A DNA stretch of 64,000 bases from Pseudochrobactrum saccharolyticum (GTDB taxonomy: Bacteria > Pseudomonadota > Alphaproteobacteria > Rhizobiales > Rhizobiaceae), in contig NZ_VZPG01000001.1 of NCBI RefSeq assembly GCF_008801715.1, forward strand, positions 992,001-1,056,000, written 5' to 3'. Under the pieces are notes generated by a model. The model saw only the letters and a program-made list of their open reading frames with translations, was not told where the DNA came from and ran no database searches. This document shows, piece after piece, positions 43,794 through 54,706 of this stretch; position 1 is the stretch's first letter; each line of letters begins with the position of its first letter. A program made the translations under genes and the position numbers.

Positions 43794-45497
43794 ATGAAAA
43801 CACTTAACCGTCGTCAGGCCATGCTGTTCGGCCTTGGTGGTCTGTCCGCTGTTACCCTGCCAGCTCTGCATCTCAACCGTGCAAGCGCACAGGGCGCCCA
43901 TGATATGCACAATATGGCACCTGCCGCATCTGCTGCTCCAGCAGGTGTGAAACTGCCCCATCCCGCTCTTTTGCAGCCGGATAATAGCGGTTTGGTAAAG
44001 CTGAAGATCGCCAAAGGCCGTCACAGTTTTCAGGCTGGCAGCAGTGCCGCCTCTGCCGGTATTAACGGCAATTATTTCGGCCCTGTTCTGCGCCTGCAAA
44101 ACAAATCTCATGTGCGTTTCGCCATTGAAAATGCGATGGATGAAGTCACCACTCTGCATTGGCACGGGCTGATGATCCCGTCTGACATGGATGGCGGGCC
44201 GCATAATGTGATTAATGCAGGCGCTGTATGGCAGCCGGAATTTGACATCAATCAACCGGCCTCGTTCAACTGGTTCCACCCGCATACACATATGGAAACC
44301 GCCCGTCAGGCACATATGGGCGCAGCCGGTATGTTGCATGTCAGCGATGGTGGCGACCGTGAACGCGGCCTGCCGGTTACATTCGGCACTGACGATCTGT
44401 TTCTGGTATTTCAGGATCGCCGCGTGATTGACGGTGACAATGTTTATGCGCCGGATTTCATGGATCTGATGCATGGTTTCCGCGGCCAATATCTCACCGT
44501 CAACGGTGCTATTGCCCCTGTTGCCACAGTGCCGCAAAGCATTGTGCGCCTTCGCCTGCTCAATGCCTCCAATTCGCGTAATTATCACTTCCATTTCAGT
44601 GATGGCCGGATGATGCATGCGATTGCGTCCGATGGCGGCTTCCTCGCCAAACCTGTAGCTGTCAATATTCTGACCATTGCACCGGGTGAGCGCTATGAAG
44701 TGCTGGTGGATTTCTCCAATGGTATGGCTGCGGACTTTACCAGCCTGCCTGATGACGGCTCCGGCAGAACACCGAAACTGGGTGATCCACAAAGCCTTGA
44801 GCATTTGATGCGTTTTGAGGTGAGCGATGATCTGAAAGCCGATGTGATGAAACTTGTTTCCGCATTGGAAGAACCGGCTGCTGCCGATCCAGCCAAGTCC
44901 GTCAAAACCCGCTCTTTCGTCTTTGATGAAAACATGGCCGGCAATATGGCGATGATGCGCAAGAAAATGATGGGCGGCGAAAGCTCCCCGATGGGTCAAA
45001 TGGGGCAGATGGACCATAGCAAAATGGATCACAGCCAGATGGGGCAGATGCAAATGCCGCAACCGTCAAAGATGCAGGAAATGATGTCCGGAGAGATGGA
45101 TCATGGCGAACATTCGGCACGTTCAGCTGACCAGATGGGACCATCGCTGACTGCTGCCACCTCCGGTATCACCATGTCGATTGCGGATAAGCCTTTCGAC
45201 ATGAGCCGTGTGGATGTGGAAGCTAAGCTCGGTTCCATGGAAATCTGGAAGCTGAAATCTGTTGAAATGGGACACCCGTTCCATATTCACGGTGCCAATT
45301 TCCGCGTCCTGTCCAAAAATGGTCAGGCAGCACCGGATTATCAGGCCGGATGGAAAGACACCGTGCTGGTCGACGGGGAAGCCGAATTGCTGGTTCACTT
45401 CAAAGCTGAGGGCAAACGCTCACATCCGTTCATGTTCCATTGCCATGTGCTGGAGCATGAAGATGTCGGTATGATGGGACAGTTTGTAACTGTCTGA
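43794..45497 (+). CDS. cueO: CueO/CopA-type multicopper oxidase
   Basis: The 567-residue periplasmic oxidase probably oxidises Cu(I) and gives copper tolerance. The N-terminus NRRQAMLFGLGG is a Tat signal, so it is exported folded. Copper-ligand motifs are TLHWHGLMIP, WFHPHTHME, HPFHIHGANFRV and MFHCHVLEHEDVGMMG, covering types 1, 2 and 3 sites. A Met/His-rich insert of about 60 residues (from about 378) precedes the third cupredoxin domain, as in CueO. GGAG precedes the ATG. Confidence 0.93.
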   Translation: MKTLNRRQAMLFGLGGLSAVTLPALHLNRASAQGAHDMHNMAPAASAAPAGVKLPHPALLQPDNSGLVKLKIAKGRHSFQAGSSAASAGINGNYFGPVLRLQNKSHVRFAIENAMDEVTTLHWHGLMIPSDMDGGPHNVINAGAVWQPEFDINQPASFNWFHPHTHMETARQAHMGAAGMLHVSDGGDRERGLPVTFGTDDLFLVFQDRRVIDGDNVYAPDFMDLMHGFRGQYLTVNGAIAPVATVPQSIVRLRLLNASNSRNYHFHFSDGRMMHAIASDGGFLAKPVAVNILTIAPGERYEVLVDFSNGMAADFTSLPDDGSGRTPKLGDPQSLEHLMRFEVSDDLKADVMKLVSALEEPAAADPAKSVKTRSFVFDENMAGNMAMMRKKMMGGESSPMGQMGQMDHSKMDHSQMGQMQMPQPSKMQEMMSGEMDHGEHSARSADQMGPSLTAATSGITMSIADKPFDMSRVDVEAKLGSMEIWKLKSVEMGHPFHIHGANFRVLSKNGQAAPDYQAGWKDTVLVDGEAELLVHFKAEGKRSHPFMFHCHVLEHEDVGMMGQFVTV

Positions 45498-45527
45498 TCC
45501 GCGCTTTTGAAGCAGAATTGAACATAT

Positions 45528-45585
45528 CCGCGCCCGATGCAGACAGGCTCTTGCAAGGCCTTTCGCCTCGGGCGCGGTTTATTAC
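45528..45585 (+). terminator. Terminator downstream of cueO
   Basis: CCGCGCCCGA (45528-45537) pairs with TCGGGCGCGG (45568-45577) around a 30-nt loop, followed by TTTATTA. The large loop and short T run make it moderately convincing. Confidence 0.6.
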
Positions 45586-45768
45586 ATAAAAACTGGTAAT
45601 TATGCCGTTTTTCAGCGCTAAAATTTGGTAAATCGGCTCTCAGCGACTATATTAAAGAGACCATTTCAGCCTGATTCGTTTCAGCACTTTCCGGCCCGTT
45701 CCGGTAAGCCGGAATCTATAATCAGCCAAATTTTTTACCGGACGGCATAAGCCTTACGGCAACGCTAA

Positions 45769-48252
<2,484 letters not shown>

Positions 48253-48270
48253 TCCATTTTGCATAATCAT

Positions 48271-48300
48271 AAAAAACGCCGGAATTTCTGGCGTTTTTTT
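48271..48300. terminator. Bidirectional terminator between gyrB and btuD
   Basis: AAAAAACGCC (48271-48280) pairs with GGCGTTTTTT (48290-48299) around GGAATTTCT, with T runs on both strands. Confidence 0.88.
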
Positions 48301-48302
48301 AT

Positions 48303-49076
48303 TTATCTTACAATATGTGTCGGCTGGATAATCAGACCGTCCGGTGTTTGCGTACGAAACACCTCTACCCCATAGAGATCGCGGATCACGTCTTCCTTCA
48401 GAATATCCGCCGGTGTGCCATCAGCCACCAGACAACCATCTTTCAACAAAAGCAGGCGGGTACACCAGCGTGCGGCCAGTCCCAGATCATGCAATGTGCA
48501 GATAATGCTGCGACCACTCGCGGAAAGCTCACGGAAAATCTGCATCAGGCCAAGCTGATGTGCCGGATCAAGCCCTGCCACCGGCTCATCAGCCAGCATC
48601 AAAGGTGTGTCCTGTGCGATGGCACGGGCTATCAGAACCCGCGCCTGTTCACCGCCGGATAATTCCCGCGCCGATTTATCGCGCAGATGAGTAATCTCCA
48701 GCGCTTCTATGGCAGAGGTAATCTGGTGCTGATCCTCTTTGCTCAGGCCGGAGAATTGCGGCAGACGGGCAAGACGGCCGAGCTGCACCACAGCCTCAAC
48801 GCGCATATTCCAGCTGATCTCACGATCCTGCGCAATATAGGACAGAAACTGCGCACGTTTTACGCTTTTAAGCTGCGCGCTTTCCTGTCCGTTCAAAGTG
48901 ACAGAACCCTGATAAGGTAGTTGCGCCAGCAGAGCACGCAGCAGCGTGGACTTTCCCGCACCATTCGGGCCGATCAGACCGACAAACTCGCCTTCACCTA
49001 TAGTGAAAGAAACTCTGTCAACAACGATGCGCTTCTGGCGGGAAACCGAGAGATTTTCAACGCGTAACAGGCTCAA
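48303..49076 (-). CDS. btuD: Vitamin B12 ABC transporter ATPase BtuD
   Basis: The 257-residue ATPase has Walker A LIGPNGAGKSTLLRALL, signature ELSGGEQARVLIARAIA, Walker B LMLADEPVAGLD and an H-loop CTLHDLGLAAR. It belongs to the FecE/BtuD subfamily. It overlaps btuC by 4 nt (ATGA) and is the last gene of the btuB-btuF-btuC-btuD operon. B12 specificity comes from the operon and its cobalamin riboswitch, not from this protein alone. Confidence 0.88.
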   Translation of the reverse strand: MSLLRVENLSVSRQKRIVVDRVSFTIGEGEFVGLIGPNGAGKSTLLRALLAQLPYQGSVTLNGQESAQLKSVKRAQFLSYIAQDREISWNMRVEAVVQLGRLARLPQFSGLSKEDQHQITSAIEALEITHLRDKSARELSGGEQARVLIARAIAQDTPLMLADEPVAGLDPAHQLGLMQIFRELSASGRSIICTLHDLGLAARWCTRLLLLKDGCLVADGTPADILKEDVIRDLYGVEVFRTQTPDGLIIQPTHIVR

Positions 49077-50077
49077 ATTTCTGCTCCTTTGCGCAATCTC
49101 GACACCAGATGCAGGAAGAATGGCGCACCGATCAAAGCGGTCAGAACCCCGAGTTTCAGATCCTTCTCCGGAAGAATAAGACGTACAAAAATATCAGCTG
49201 CCAGCAGCATCACCGCTCCGCCCAGTGCCGAAGCCGGTAGCAGGCGCGAAGGGCGCGAACCAACAAAAGGACGCAAAACATGCGGTACCACCAGCCCGAT
49301 AAAGCCAATTGCTCCTGCCACGGCCGTTGCTGCGCCTACACTCATCGCCGTGCCTGCAACAACCAAAAACTGCACTTTGCGCAAATCAACACCCATGCTG
49401 GCTGCGGTTTCCTGCCCCAAAGTCAGCGCATCCAGTGAACGGCCGGAGAGGATCAGCATGATCCAGCCAAGACTCATAAACGGCAGGACCAGCCAGACAT
49501 GGCTCATGGAACGATCATTTAAGGAGCCGAGCATCCAGAAGACAATTTCCATCAGGGCAAAAGGATTGGGTGCAAGGCTCAGTGCCAGTGACGTCAGCGC
49601 ACCGGCAAAGGCAGAAACCGCAACACCGGCCAGAATAACTGTAATGGTCGAACCGCTACCTCCTGCCAGAAACTGCACCAATATCACTGCGATAAATGCA
49701 AAACCCAGTGCCATCAGCGGCAGGCTTAAAGGAAACAGCAAAGACAGTCCGCTATAAAGCGCCAGTACTGCGCCGAGTGAAGCAGACGAACTAACGCCAA
49801 GCAATCCGGGTTCCGCCAATGGATTGCGTAAATAACCTTGCAAAGCCGCACCGGACAAGCCCAGCGTCAGTCCGATCATCGCGCCAAGCAAGGCACGGGG
49901 AAGCCGCAATTGCTGCATGATCAACACGGTATCGCTGTCCCCCGCTCCGAACAGGCCGGACAGCCCCTGCATAAGACTGATGGAAGACGAGCCGGTCAGC
50001 AGCGAGATGACAAACAGGGCGATCAGCACCACGCCAAGCGCAAGCAACAGACCATAATAGCGCCGGTTCTGATCCAT
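49073..50077 (-). CDS. btuC: Vitamin B12 ABC transporter permease BtuC (FecCD family)
   Basis: The 334-residue FecCD-type permease has about ten membrane helices. Family motifs are GLTLGLSGAALQGYLRNPLAEPGLLGVSSSAS and the coupling region VAGAIGFIGLVVPHVLR. The ATG at 50077 abuts a palindromic repeat (50078-50119) that occupies the ribosome-binding region; an in-frame GTG at 50092 lies inside the repeat. Expression of btuC may therefore depend on coupling with btuF or on the hairpin. Confidence 0.9.
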   Translation of the reverse strand: MDQNRRYYGLLLALGVVLIALFVISLLTGSSSISLMQGLSGLFGAGDSDTVLIMQQLRLPRALLGAMIGLTLGLSGAALQGYLRNPLAEPGLLGVSSSASLGAVLALYSGLSLLFPLSLPLMALGFAFIAVILVQFLAGGSGSTITVILAGVAVSAFAGALTSLALSLAPNPFALMEIVFWMLGSLNDRSMSHVWLVLPFMSLGWIMLILSGRSLDALTLGQETAASMGVDLRKVQFLVVAGTAMSVGAATAVAGAIGFIGLVVPHVLRPFVGSRPSRLLPASALGGAVMLLAADIFVRLILPEKDLKLGVLTALIGAPFFLHLVSRLRKGAEI

Positions 50078-50179
50078 TAGAGCATTTCCCACTTAAGTTT
50101 TCTCATTCAAAATGCTCTATCTTTTTTGTTTTACGCATGTCTTTGTCCCAAAACCGGTATCCACTTTTGGGAGACATGC
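50078..50179. repeat. RIME-like element inside the btu operon
   Basis: Two modules are present: 50078-50119 with arms TAGAGCATTT / AAATGCTCTA, and 50130-50179 with the RIME-like pair ACGCATGTCTTTGTCCCAAA / TTTGGGAGACATGCT. The element separates btuF from btuC, encodes the last 24 residues of BtuF on the minus strand, and supplies its stop codon in the loop of the first module. Confidence 0.85.
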
Positions 50180-51053
50180 TGTATTGCTCTCCGTTTGCCT
50201 GTCTGGCACGCTGCAATATTCTCACCGCTTCAAGTGTATAGACTGAACCGCACGACCAGCTGCGCGCAGGCACTGCCACATGCTGTGTTTTACGCCCCTG
50301 CTCACTTACCAAAGCCTTCATAACCGGATGCCGGTAATTCTGATAAGCCAGCGCCGGTTTCTCATAAAATTCAGGCTCAATGATCATATCCGGCTTCAGG
50401 CGAATGAGATCTTCCAGCGATACGCGCCCTGCTGCCAGTCTGCTGTCACTGGCACCAAGATTGGTAATATCCAGCAGCTTCATAATCTCATCAGACAATG
50501 TTCCCACGCCGGAGGTGTAACCATTAGGCTCATAAAGCAGCGCGGATACCGGTTGAGTATTCTTCTGCAAAGACCCAAGCATCTGATCAATTTCAGCAAT
50601 TTGTGCCTGTGCATTATCTTGCTGCCCTAGCACCTGCCCCATTTGCGTGATCTGCTGACGGATATCAGCAAAGCTCTGCGCATAGCCGAAACGCTCAATC
50701 CTGACACCTTCCCGCTCCAGAACTGCAAGCTTGTCCGGCGCTGTGTAGACCGAGGCCAAAACCAGATCGGGCTTCAGCGCCAGTATTTCCTCAAGACCGG
50801 AACGGTTGAGATAATAATTTCCGCCCTGTTTTGCGACCGGAGAAGAAACCGGATCTGCCGCAATATGGCTGACAGAGACGATCTGAGACGGATCAGCCAG
50901 CGACAGTGCCAGAATATCCGTACAAAGATTGAGTGAAACCACCCGCTTTGACATTACCTGCGCTTGCACAGGTAAGATGCAGAAGCACAAAAGGCAGGCC
51001 GCGAGAACGGCCTGCCTTTTGGTAAAGCTGATGAGGGCGGTTAAACGCACCAT
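50103..51053 (-). CDS. btuF: Periplasmic vitamin B12-binding protein BtuF
   Basis: The 316-residue protein has a signal peptide (AVLAACLLCFCILPVQAQ) and a class III binding fold: RVVSLNLCTDILALSLADPSQIVSVS, GLEEILALKPDLVLAS, LTLED-like VSLEDLIRLKPDMII, and a C-terminal lobe with WSCGSVYTLEAVRIL. Its last 24 residues, from MSPKSGYRFWDKDMRK on, are translated from a RIME-like repeat; the ancestral end was probably near residue 292. It lies between btuB and btuC under riboswitch control. Confidence 0.88.
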   Translation of the reverse strand: MVRLTALISFTKRQAVLAACLLCFCILPVQAQVMSKRVVSLNLCTDILALSLADPSQIVSVSHIAADPVSSPVAKQGGNYYLNRSGLEEILALKPDLVLASVYTAPDKLAVLEREGVRIERFGYAQSFADIRQQITQMGQVLGQQDNAQAQIAEIDQMLGSLQKNTQPVSALLYEPNGYTSGVGTLSDEIMKLLDITNLGASDSRLAAGRVSLEDLIRLKPDMIIEPEFYEKPALAYQNYRHPVMKALVSEQGRKTQHVAVPARSWSCGSVYTLEAVRILQRARQANGEQYSMSPKSGYRFWDKDMRKTKKIEHFE

Positions 51054-51055
51054 TC

Positions 51056-52972
51056 TCAGAAAGAGGCTTTCAAACCGGCAAATGCGCCGCGACCCGGTGT
51101 ATTATAGCCGTAGACTTCCTGATATTTTTTATCAAACAGGTTTTCGATACGGGCATAACCTTCAAGCTTATCTGTGAACTTATAGCTGCCGCCGATATTA
51201 ACAACGGTATATTTGTCCAATGTCACAACAGATACCGGAAATGTGCCAACGTTATTATCTTTCATGTTGCCATTGAATACAGCTTCGCCAAACAAACGGG
51301 CGCGGTCTTCATAGAATGTATAAGCAAGGTTCACAGAACCGGAGTGACGCGGCACTCGCACTAAATCTTTGTTATCTGCCATTTTAGCAGAGGTATAAGT
51401 ATAAGTTGCTCCTGCAGTCAAACCATCAGTCAGATTTAACGTAGCTGACAGTTCAACACCGTGTGTACGCGTTATCCCTGGTATATTAATGAGTTTATTG
51501 CCATTGCGACTGATTTTGTCACGAAAACGGTTGTTAAAATACGTTGCATCCAGAAGCAGCCTGCCATCAAATAAACTCTTCTCAACACCAATGTCCCACC
51601 CCAAATTATGCTCTGGCTTCAGCTCTGGATTGCCTACAAAGCCTTCAGGGCCGAAGTAAAAGACGCCAAACTGTTCGATAAAATCGGGGTTTCTGACACC
51701 AGTACCGACAGAACTGTGCAAACGCATGTCTGTATCTGGAATAGCCCAAGCGGTACTCACTGAATAAGTCGTTGCGTCTTTGAACTCATCATTCAGATCA
51801 TGACGCAAAGCTAAATTTAAATAAAACTGATCCCAGAATTCGCCATTATACTGACCAACAAAACCATAACTATCGCGTTCATAATCTTTTGTTGTCGAAA
51901 ATGTCTCGCGCTTCCAGTCGATACCACCGGTAATCGTATGATGAGCATCTGCAAAACTTGGCGTATCAAAAACATAGCTTGCCTGATAAGAACCGGTATA
52001 ACGCCGACCTTTCGTTTCATATACAGGGAATATAGGCGTGACGTTCTTATAATGTATCGAATTGCCTGTAAAACGCAGTTTTTGAGTTAAAGCATCCTCA
52101 AGACCAGTCCATGTCAACCCAACCGATCCTAATAGATTAGATGTCTGACCATAATTGTTTAATGAATCAGCCGGATCGGGATTCCAAACTGGATCAGCAT
52201 CAAGATCCGTGCGATTTTTCATGTAACGTAAAGTCGCATCCAACTTAGCACTATCAGACAGATCAATATTGACCTTACCGTTCAATGTCAGATTGGTGTC
52301 GCCGTCTTTTTCATCACCAATATCGGAAATATTGAAGCCCTTCGTGCGACGGTAAGATGCGGCCAGCGCCATATCATAATTTTCAGCACCGCCCTGCAAG
52401 AGAACACCGCCGAGCCATGAGTTCTGGCTGCCGGCTTCCGTTGTACCGCTGATTTTGAAACCGTCGCGTTTACCACCTTTGGTGATGATATTCACCACAC
52501 CGGCGGCAGCACCTGCTCCCCAAAACGCGCTCTGAGGACCGCGCAGAATCTCGATCCGATCAATGTCATCAGCTTGAATAGCGCCAAAATCAAATGCACC
52601 GCCTTCAGCACTACTGACTTCAACGCCGTCAACCATTACCAGCAAATGATTAGCTTCAGCACCACGCACACGAATATTGGTCATGCCGCCTTTTGTACCC
52701 TGACGCGACACGGCAAAACCCGGCACCATACGCAGCGCATCGGCCACATAACGCACCTGATTTTGCTCAAGCTGCTTGCCGGTAATCACAGTTACAGCAC
52801 GGCCGGTCTTACCTTCTTCAATCGGCGTGCGTCCGGCTGTCACAAGGATTTCTTTAAGCTGTACCGGTTCCTGCTTTTTCTCTTGCGCCAGCGCATTGCC
52901 AAGGCTGAAAACTGTCAAAGCCGTTCCGAGTACCAAAATGGATTTTTTATGCTGCAACAAATTGCGTGTCAT
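51056..52972 (-). CDS. btuB: TonB-dependent vitamin B12 receptor BtuB
   Basis: The 638-residue outer-membrane receptor has a signal peptide (KSILVLGTALTVFSLGNALAQ), a TonB-box-like segment LKEILVTAGRTP, a plug domain (YVADALRMVPGFAVSR to ILRGPQSAFWGAGAAAGVVNIITKGG) and a 22-strand barrel ending in aromatic F (GAFAGLKASF). I chose the ATG at 52972; one at 53014 lies in the leader. The upstream cobalamin riboswitch makes the B12 assignment firm. Confidence 0.93.
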   Translation of the reverse strand: MTRNLLQHKKSILVLGTALTVFSLGNALAQEKKQEPVQLKEILVTAGRTPIEEGKTGRAVTVITGKQLEQNQVRYVADALRMVPGFAVSRQGTKGGMTNIRVRGAEANHLLVMVDGVEVSSAEGGAFDFGAIQADDIDRIEILRGPQSAFWGAGAAAGVVNIITKGGKRDGFKISGTTEAGSQNSWLGGVLLQGGAENYDMALAASYRRTKGFNISDIGDEKDGDTNLTLNGKVNIDLSDSAKLDATLRYMKNRTDLDADPVWNPDPADSLNNYGQTSNLLGSVGLTWTGLEDALTQKLRFTGNSIHYKNVTPIFPVYETKGRRYTGSYQASYVFDTPSFADAHHTITGGIDWKRETFSTTKDYERDSYGFVGQYNGEFWDQFYLNLALRHDLNDEFKDATTYSVSTAWAIPDTDMRLHSSVGTGVRNPDFIEQFGVFYFGPEGFVGNPELKPEHNLGWDIGVEKSLFDGRLLLDATYFNNRFRDKISRNGNKLINIPGITRTHGVELSATLNLTDGLTAGATYTYTSAKMADNKDLVRVPRHSGSVNLAYTFYEDRARLFGEAVFNGNMKDNNVGTFPVSVVTLDKYTVVNIGGSYKFTDKLEGYARIENLFDKKYQEVYGYNTPGRGAFAGLKASF

Positions 52973-53153
52973 ACTGTCCCGCCATAGGTCAGACAATGCA
53001 CGCTTTATCCGCATTGCATTGCCCTGAATGATACAAACCGCATTTGAGACAGGCTGAATAAACAGTCACTTATCCGCATACGGCAACATTTTAACAATGT
53101 CACCGTCACGGACGTCCGCGCCTGCGCACCCCTCGTGCACGGGCTGGTGACCG

Positions 53154-53330
53154 GAAAAGGCAGGTCTCCTGACTTGCGGGTCATCACGAACGCTCCGCCT
53201 TCCCGTCCACGAGGACAGTGGCTTACCGGAGGCCGCTCACCGTTACAGTTGCGGGGGCAGTCACGGATTAAGCACCGTGTTCCCTTTTCATTTGTCTGAA
53301 ACAATGCTGCCCAGACAAAACCTTTTCCAT
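53154..53330 (-). promoter_or_regulatory. Cobalamin (AdoCbl/B12) riboswitch
   Basis: Read on the minus strand the leader contains, in order, AAAGGGAACACGGTGC, AATCCGTGACTGCCCCCGCA, ACTGTAACGG, the B12 box AAGCCACTGTCC (53213-53224), GGGAAGG, and the closing GACCCGCAAGTCAGGAGACC. These are the conserved blocks of the cobalamin riboswitch. A candidate promoter, TTGACC-N17-TATCGC (plus-strand 53336-53364), would start the RNA right at its 5' end. Binding of cobalamin should repress btuB and the genes behind it. Confidence 0.96.
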
Positions 53331-53335
53331 GTAAA

Positions 53336-53364
53336 GCGATAACAATGCACCGCTTCACGGTCAA
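53336..53364 (-). promoter_or_regulatory. Candidate promoter of the btu operon
   Basis: On the minus strand, TTGACC (53364-53359) and TATCGC (53341-53336) are 17 nt apart, placing transcription start near 53330 at the riboswitch boundary. The -10 match is weak. Confidence 0.5.
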
Positions 53365-53430
53365 TTCTTAAGCAATTATGAACTGCGTTTTTCAAAGGGG
53401 CGTGATACTTGTGCCGCAGTTTCAAAATGA

Positions 53431-53535
53431 TAGAGCATAATTCCTTAAACTTGGATCAGTTTAAGGTAAAATTATGCTCTAATTTTAAAGTGTTAGAGCG
53501 ACCTTTGTGTGCCAAGTCTGGCACACGGCGCTCTA
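53431..53535. repeat. Composite palindromic element, copy 2 (inverted relative to 212-312)
   Basis: The palindromes at 53431-53481 and 53494-53535 are the same two modules as at 262-312 and 212-249, in reverse order and orientation, with a 12-nt spacer differing by about two bases. The second palindrome has 4 extra bases on one arm. The element lies between the btu leader and the Ldh-family gene. Confidence 0.88.
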
Positions 53536-53548
53536 GACGATTTAGCCG

Positions 53549-54559
53549 TTACAGCGCACGGATATCATCGTAAAGTTTCTGCGGAATTGTCACCGTGCCA
53601 TTGGCCAGACTGCGTTCACGAGCTTCATAGCGACGCTGCGATGGCAGCCGTGCCCCCTGATCTGTAATCGCCGAGAACATTTTCTCCGCCCGCCCCATAT
53701 GCTCTGCCATTGCTGCGCCGAGGAAACTCTCCGGATTCAAGGCAATCACGATTTCCCCGTGTTTCGGCGTTGCACCACGGCCATTATCCCACTCCTGAGA
53801 TTCAAGGCTCAGCATATCACCGATCAGCGGCCCCGCCAGCAATTCGACCATGGCAGACAGAGCCGAACCTTTATAACCGCCGAATGTCAGCATCGCGCCT
53901 TGCAGTGCAGTCTCGGCATCGGTTGTCGGCTCACCATCTTTATCAACTGCCCAGCCCAATGGGATCGGTTTACCTGCACGGCGATGCAGTTCAATCTCAC
54001 CCCGTGCCGCAGCACTGGTGGCAAAGTCGAAAACAAACGGATATTTGCCTGCACGCGGCCAGCCAAAAGCGATCGGATTGGTACCGAACACACCGGTTTT
54101 GCCACCAGCAGGTGCGACCCATGAATGGCTCGGCACCATTGTCAGCGAGACAAGACCATGCTCTGCCAGCATTTCCACTTCCGGCCACAGAGCCGAGAAA
54201 TGCACACAATGATTGATCGCCATCGCGGCAATGCCAAGCTTGCGGGTTTTCTCGACCAGCATCGGCAAGCCTTTTTCCAGCGCCAGCAAAGAATAACCGC
54301 CCTTGGCATCCACGGCGACAATACCGCCTGCACGGTCTTCCACTACGGGCTCCGCATCCAGCACAACAGCACCAGTTTTAATGGTCTGAGCACAGCTCAG
54401 CACCCGATAAAGCCCGTGTGAATCGCATTCATCACGCTGGCAGCTTTGCAGCAAACGCGCATTGGCCTGCGCATGTTCCTGAGAAAGACCAAGTTTAATA
54501 AAGGTCTTTTCCGCAAGATTGTAAGCTTCATCCAGCGTGATGGTAATGGTGGCGGTCAT
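53549..54559 (-). CDS. Ldh-family oxidoreductase, likely pyrroline/piperideine-2-carboxylate reductase
   Basis: The 336-residue NAD(P)H-dependent enzyme belongs to the malate/L-lactate dehydrogenase (YlbC/YiaK) family. The stretch RDECDSHGLYRVLSCAQTI, the catalytic-His region INHCVHFSALWPEVEMLAEHG and FGTNPIAFGWPR resemble DpkA/LhpD enzymes. Those enzymes reduce cyclic imines from D-lysine or 4-hydroxyproline breakdown. The assignment inside the family is inference. GAGGA lies about 10 nt before the ATG. The gene is isolated between a repeat and a terminator-bearing helicase gene. Confidence 0.8.
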   Translation of the reverse strand: MTATITITLDEAYNLAEKTFIKLGLSQEHAQANARLLQSCQRDECDSHGLYRVLSCAQTIKTGAVVLDAEPVVEDRAGGIVAVDAKGGYSLLALEKGLPMLVEKTRKLGIAAMAINHCVHFSALWPEVEMLAEHGLVSLTMVPSHSWVAPAGGKTGVFGTNPIAFGWPRAGKYPFVFDFATSAAARGEIELHRRAGKPIPLGWAVDKDGEPTTDAETALQGAMLTFGGYKGSALSAMVELLAGPLIGDMLSLESQEWDNGRGATPKHGEIVIALNPESFLGAAMAEHMGRAEKMFSAITDQGARLPSQRRYEARERSLANGTVTIPQKLYDDIRAL

Positions 54560-54667
54560 GGCTGCGGTATCCTCCCTGCGTATAAAGCCTGCTTTAAAAG
54601 CAGCCTAATATATCAGATACCTAGCCCAGCCATTACAAAACAGCAAGTTATTACCTTATGAAAATAA

Positions 54668-54690
54668 AAAACCCGCTCAGAGAGCGGGTT
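54668..54690 (-). terminator. Terminator of the DEAD-box helicase gene
   Basis: AACCCGCTC (54670-54678) pairs with GAGCGGGTT (54682-54690) around AGA; on the minus strand it runs into TTTTTATTTT. Confidence 0.88.
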
Positions 54691-54706
54691 CTTCAAAGCT
54701 TAGATT

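Noticed and set aside
50078-50092. GTG at 50092 as the btuC start
   Set aside because: The extra residues are read from the palindromic repeat; the ATG at 50077 gives the usual FecCD N-terminus.
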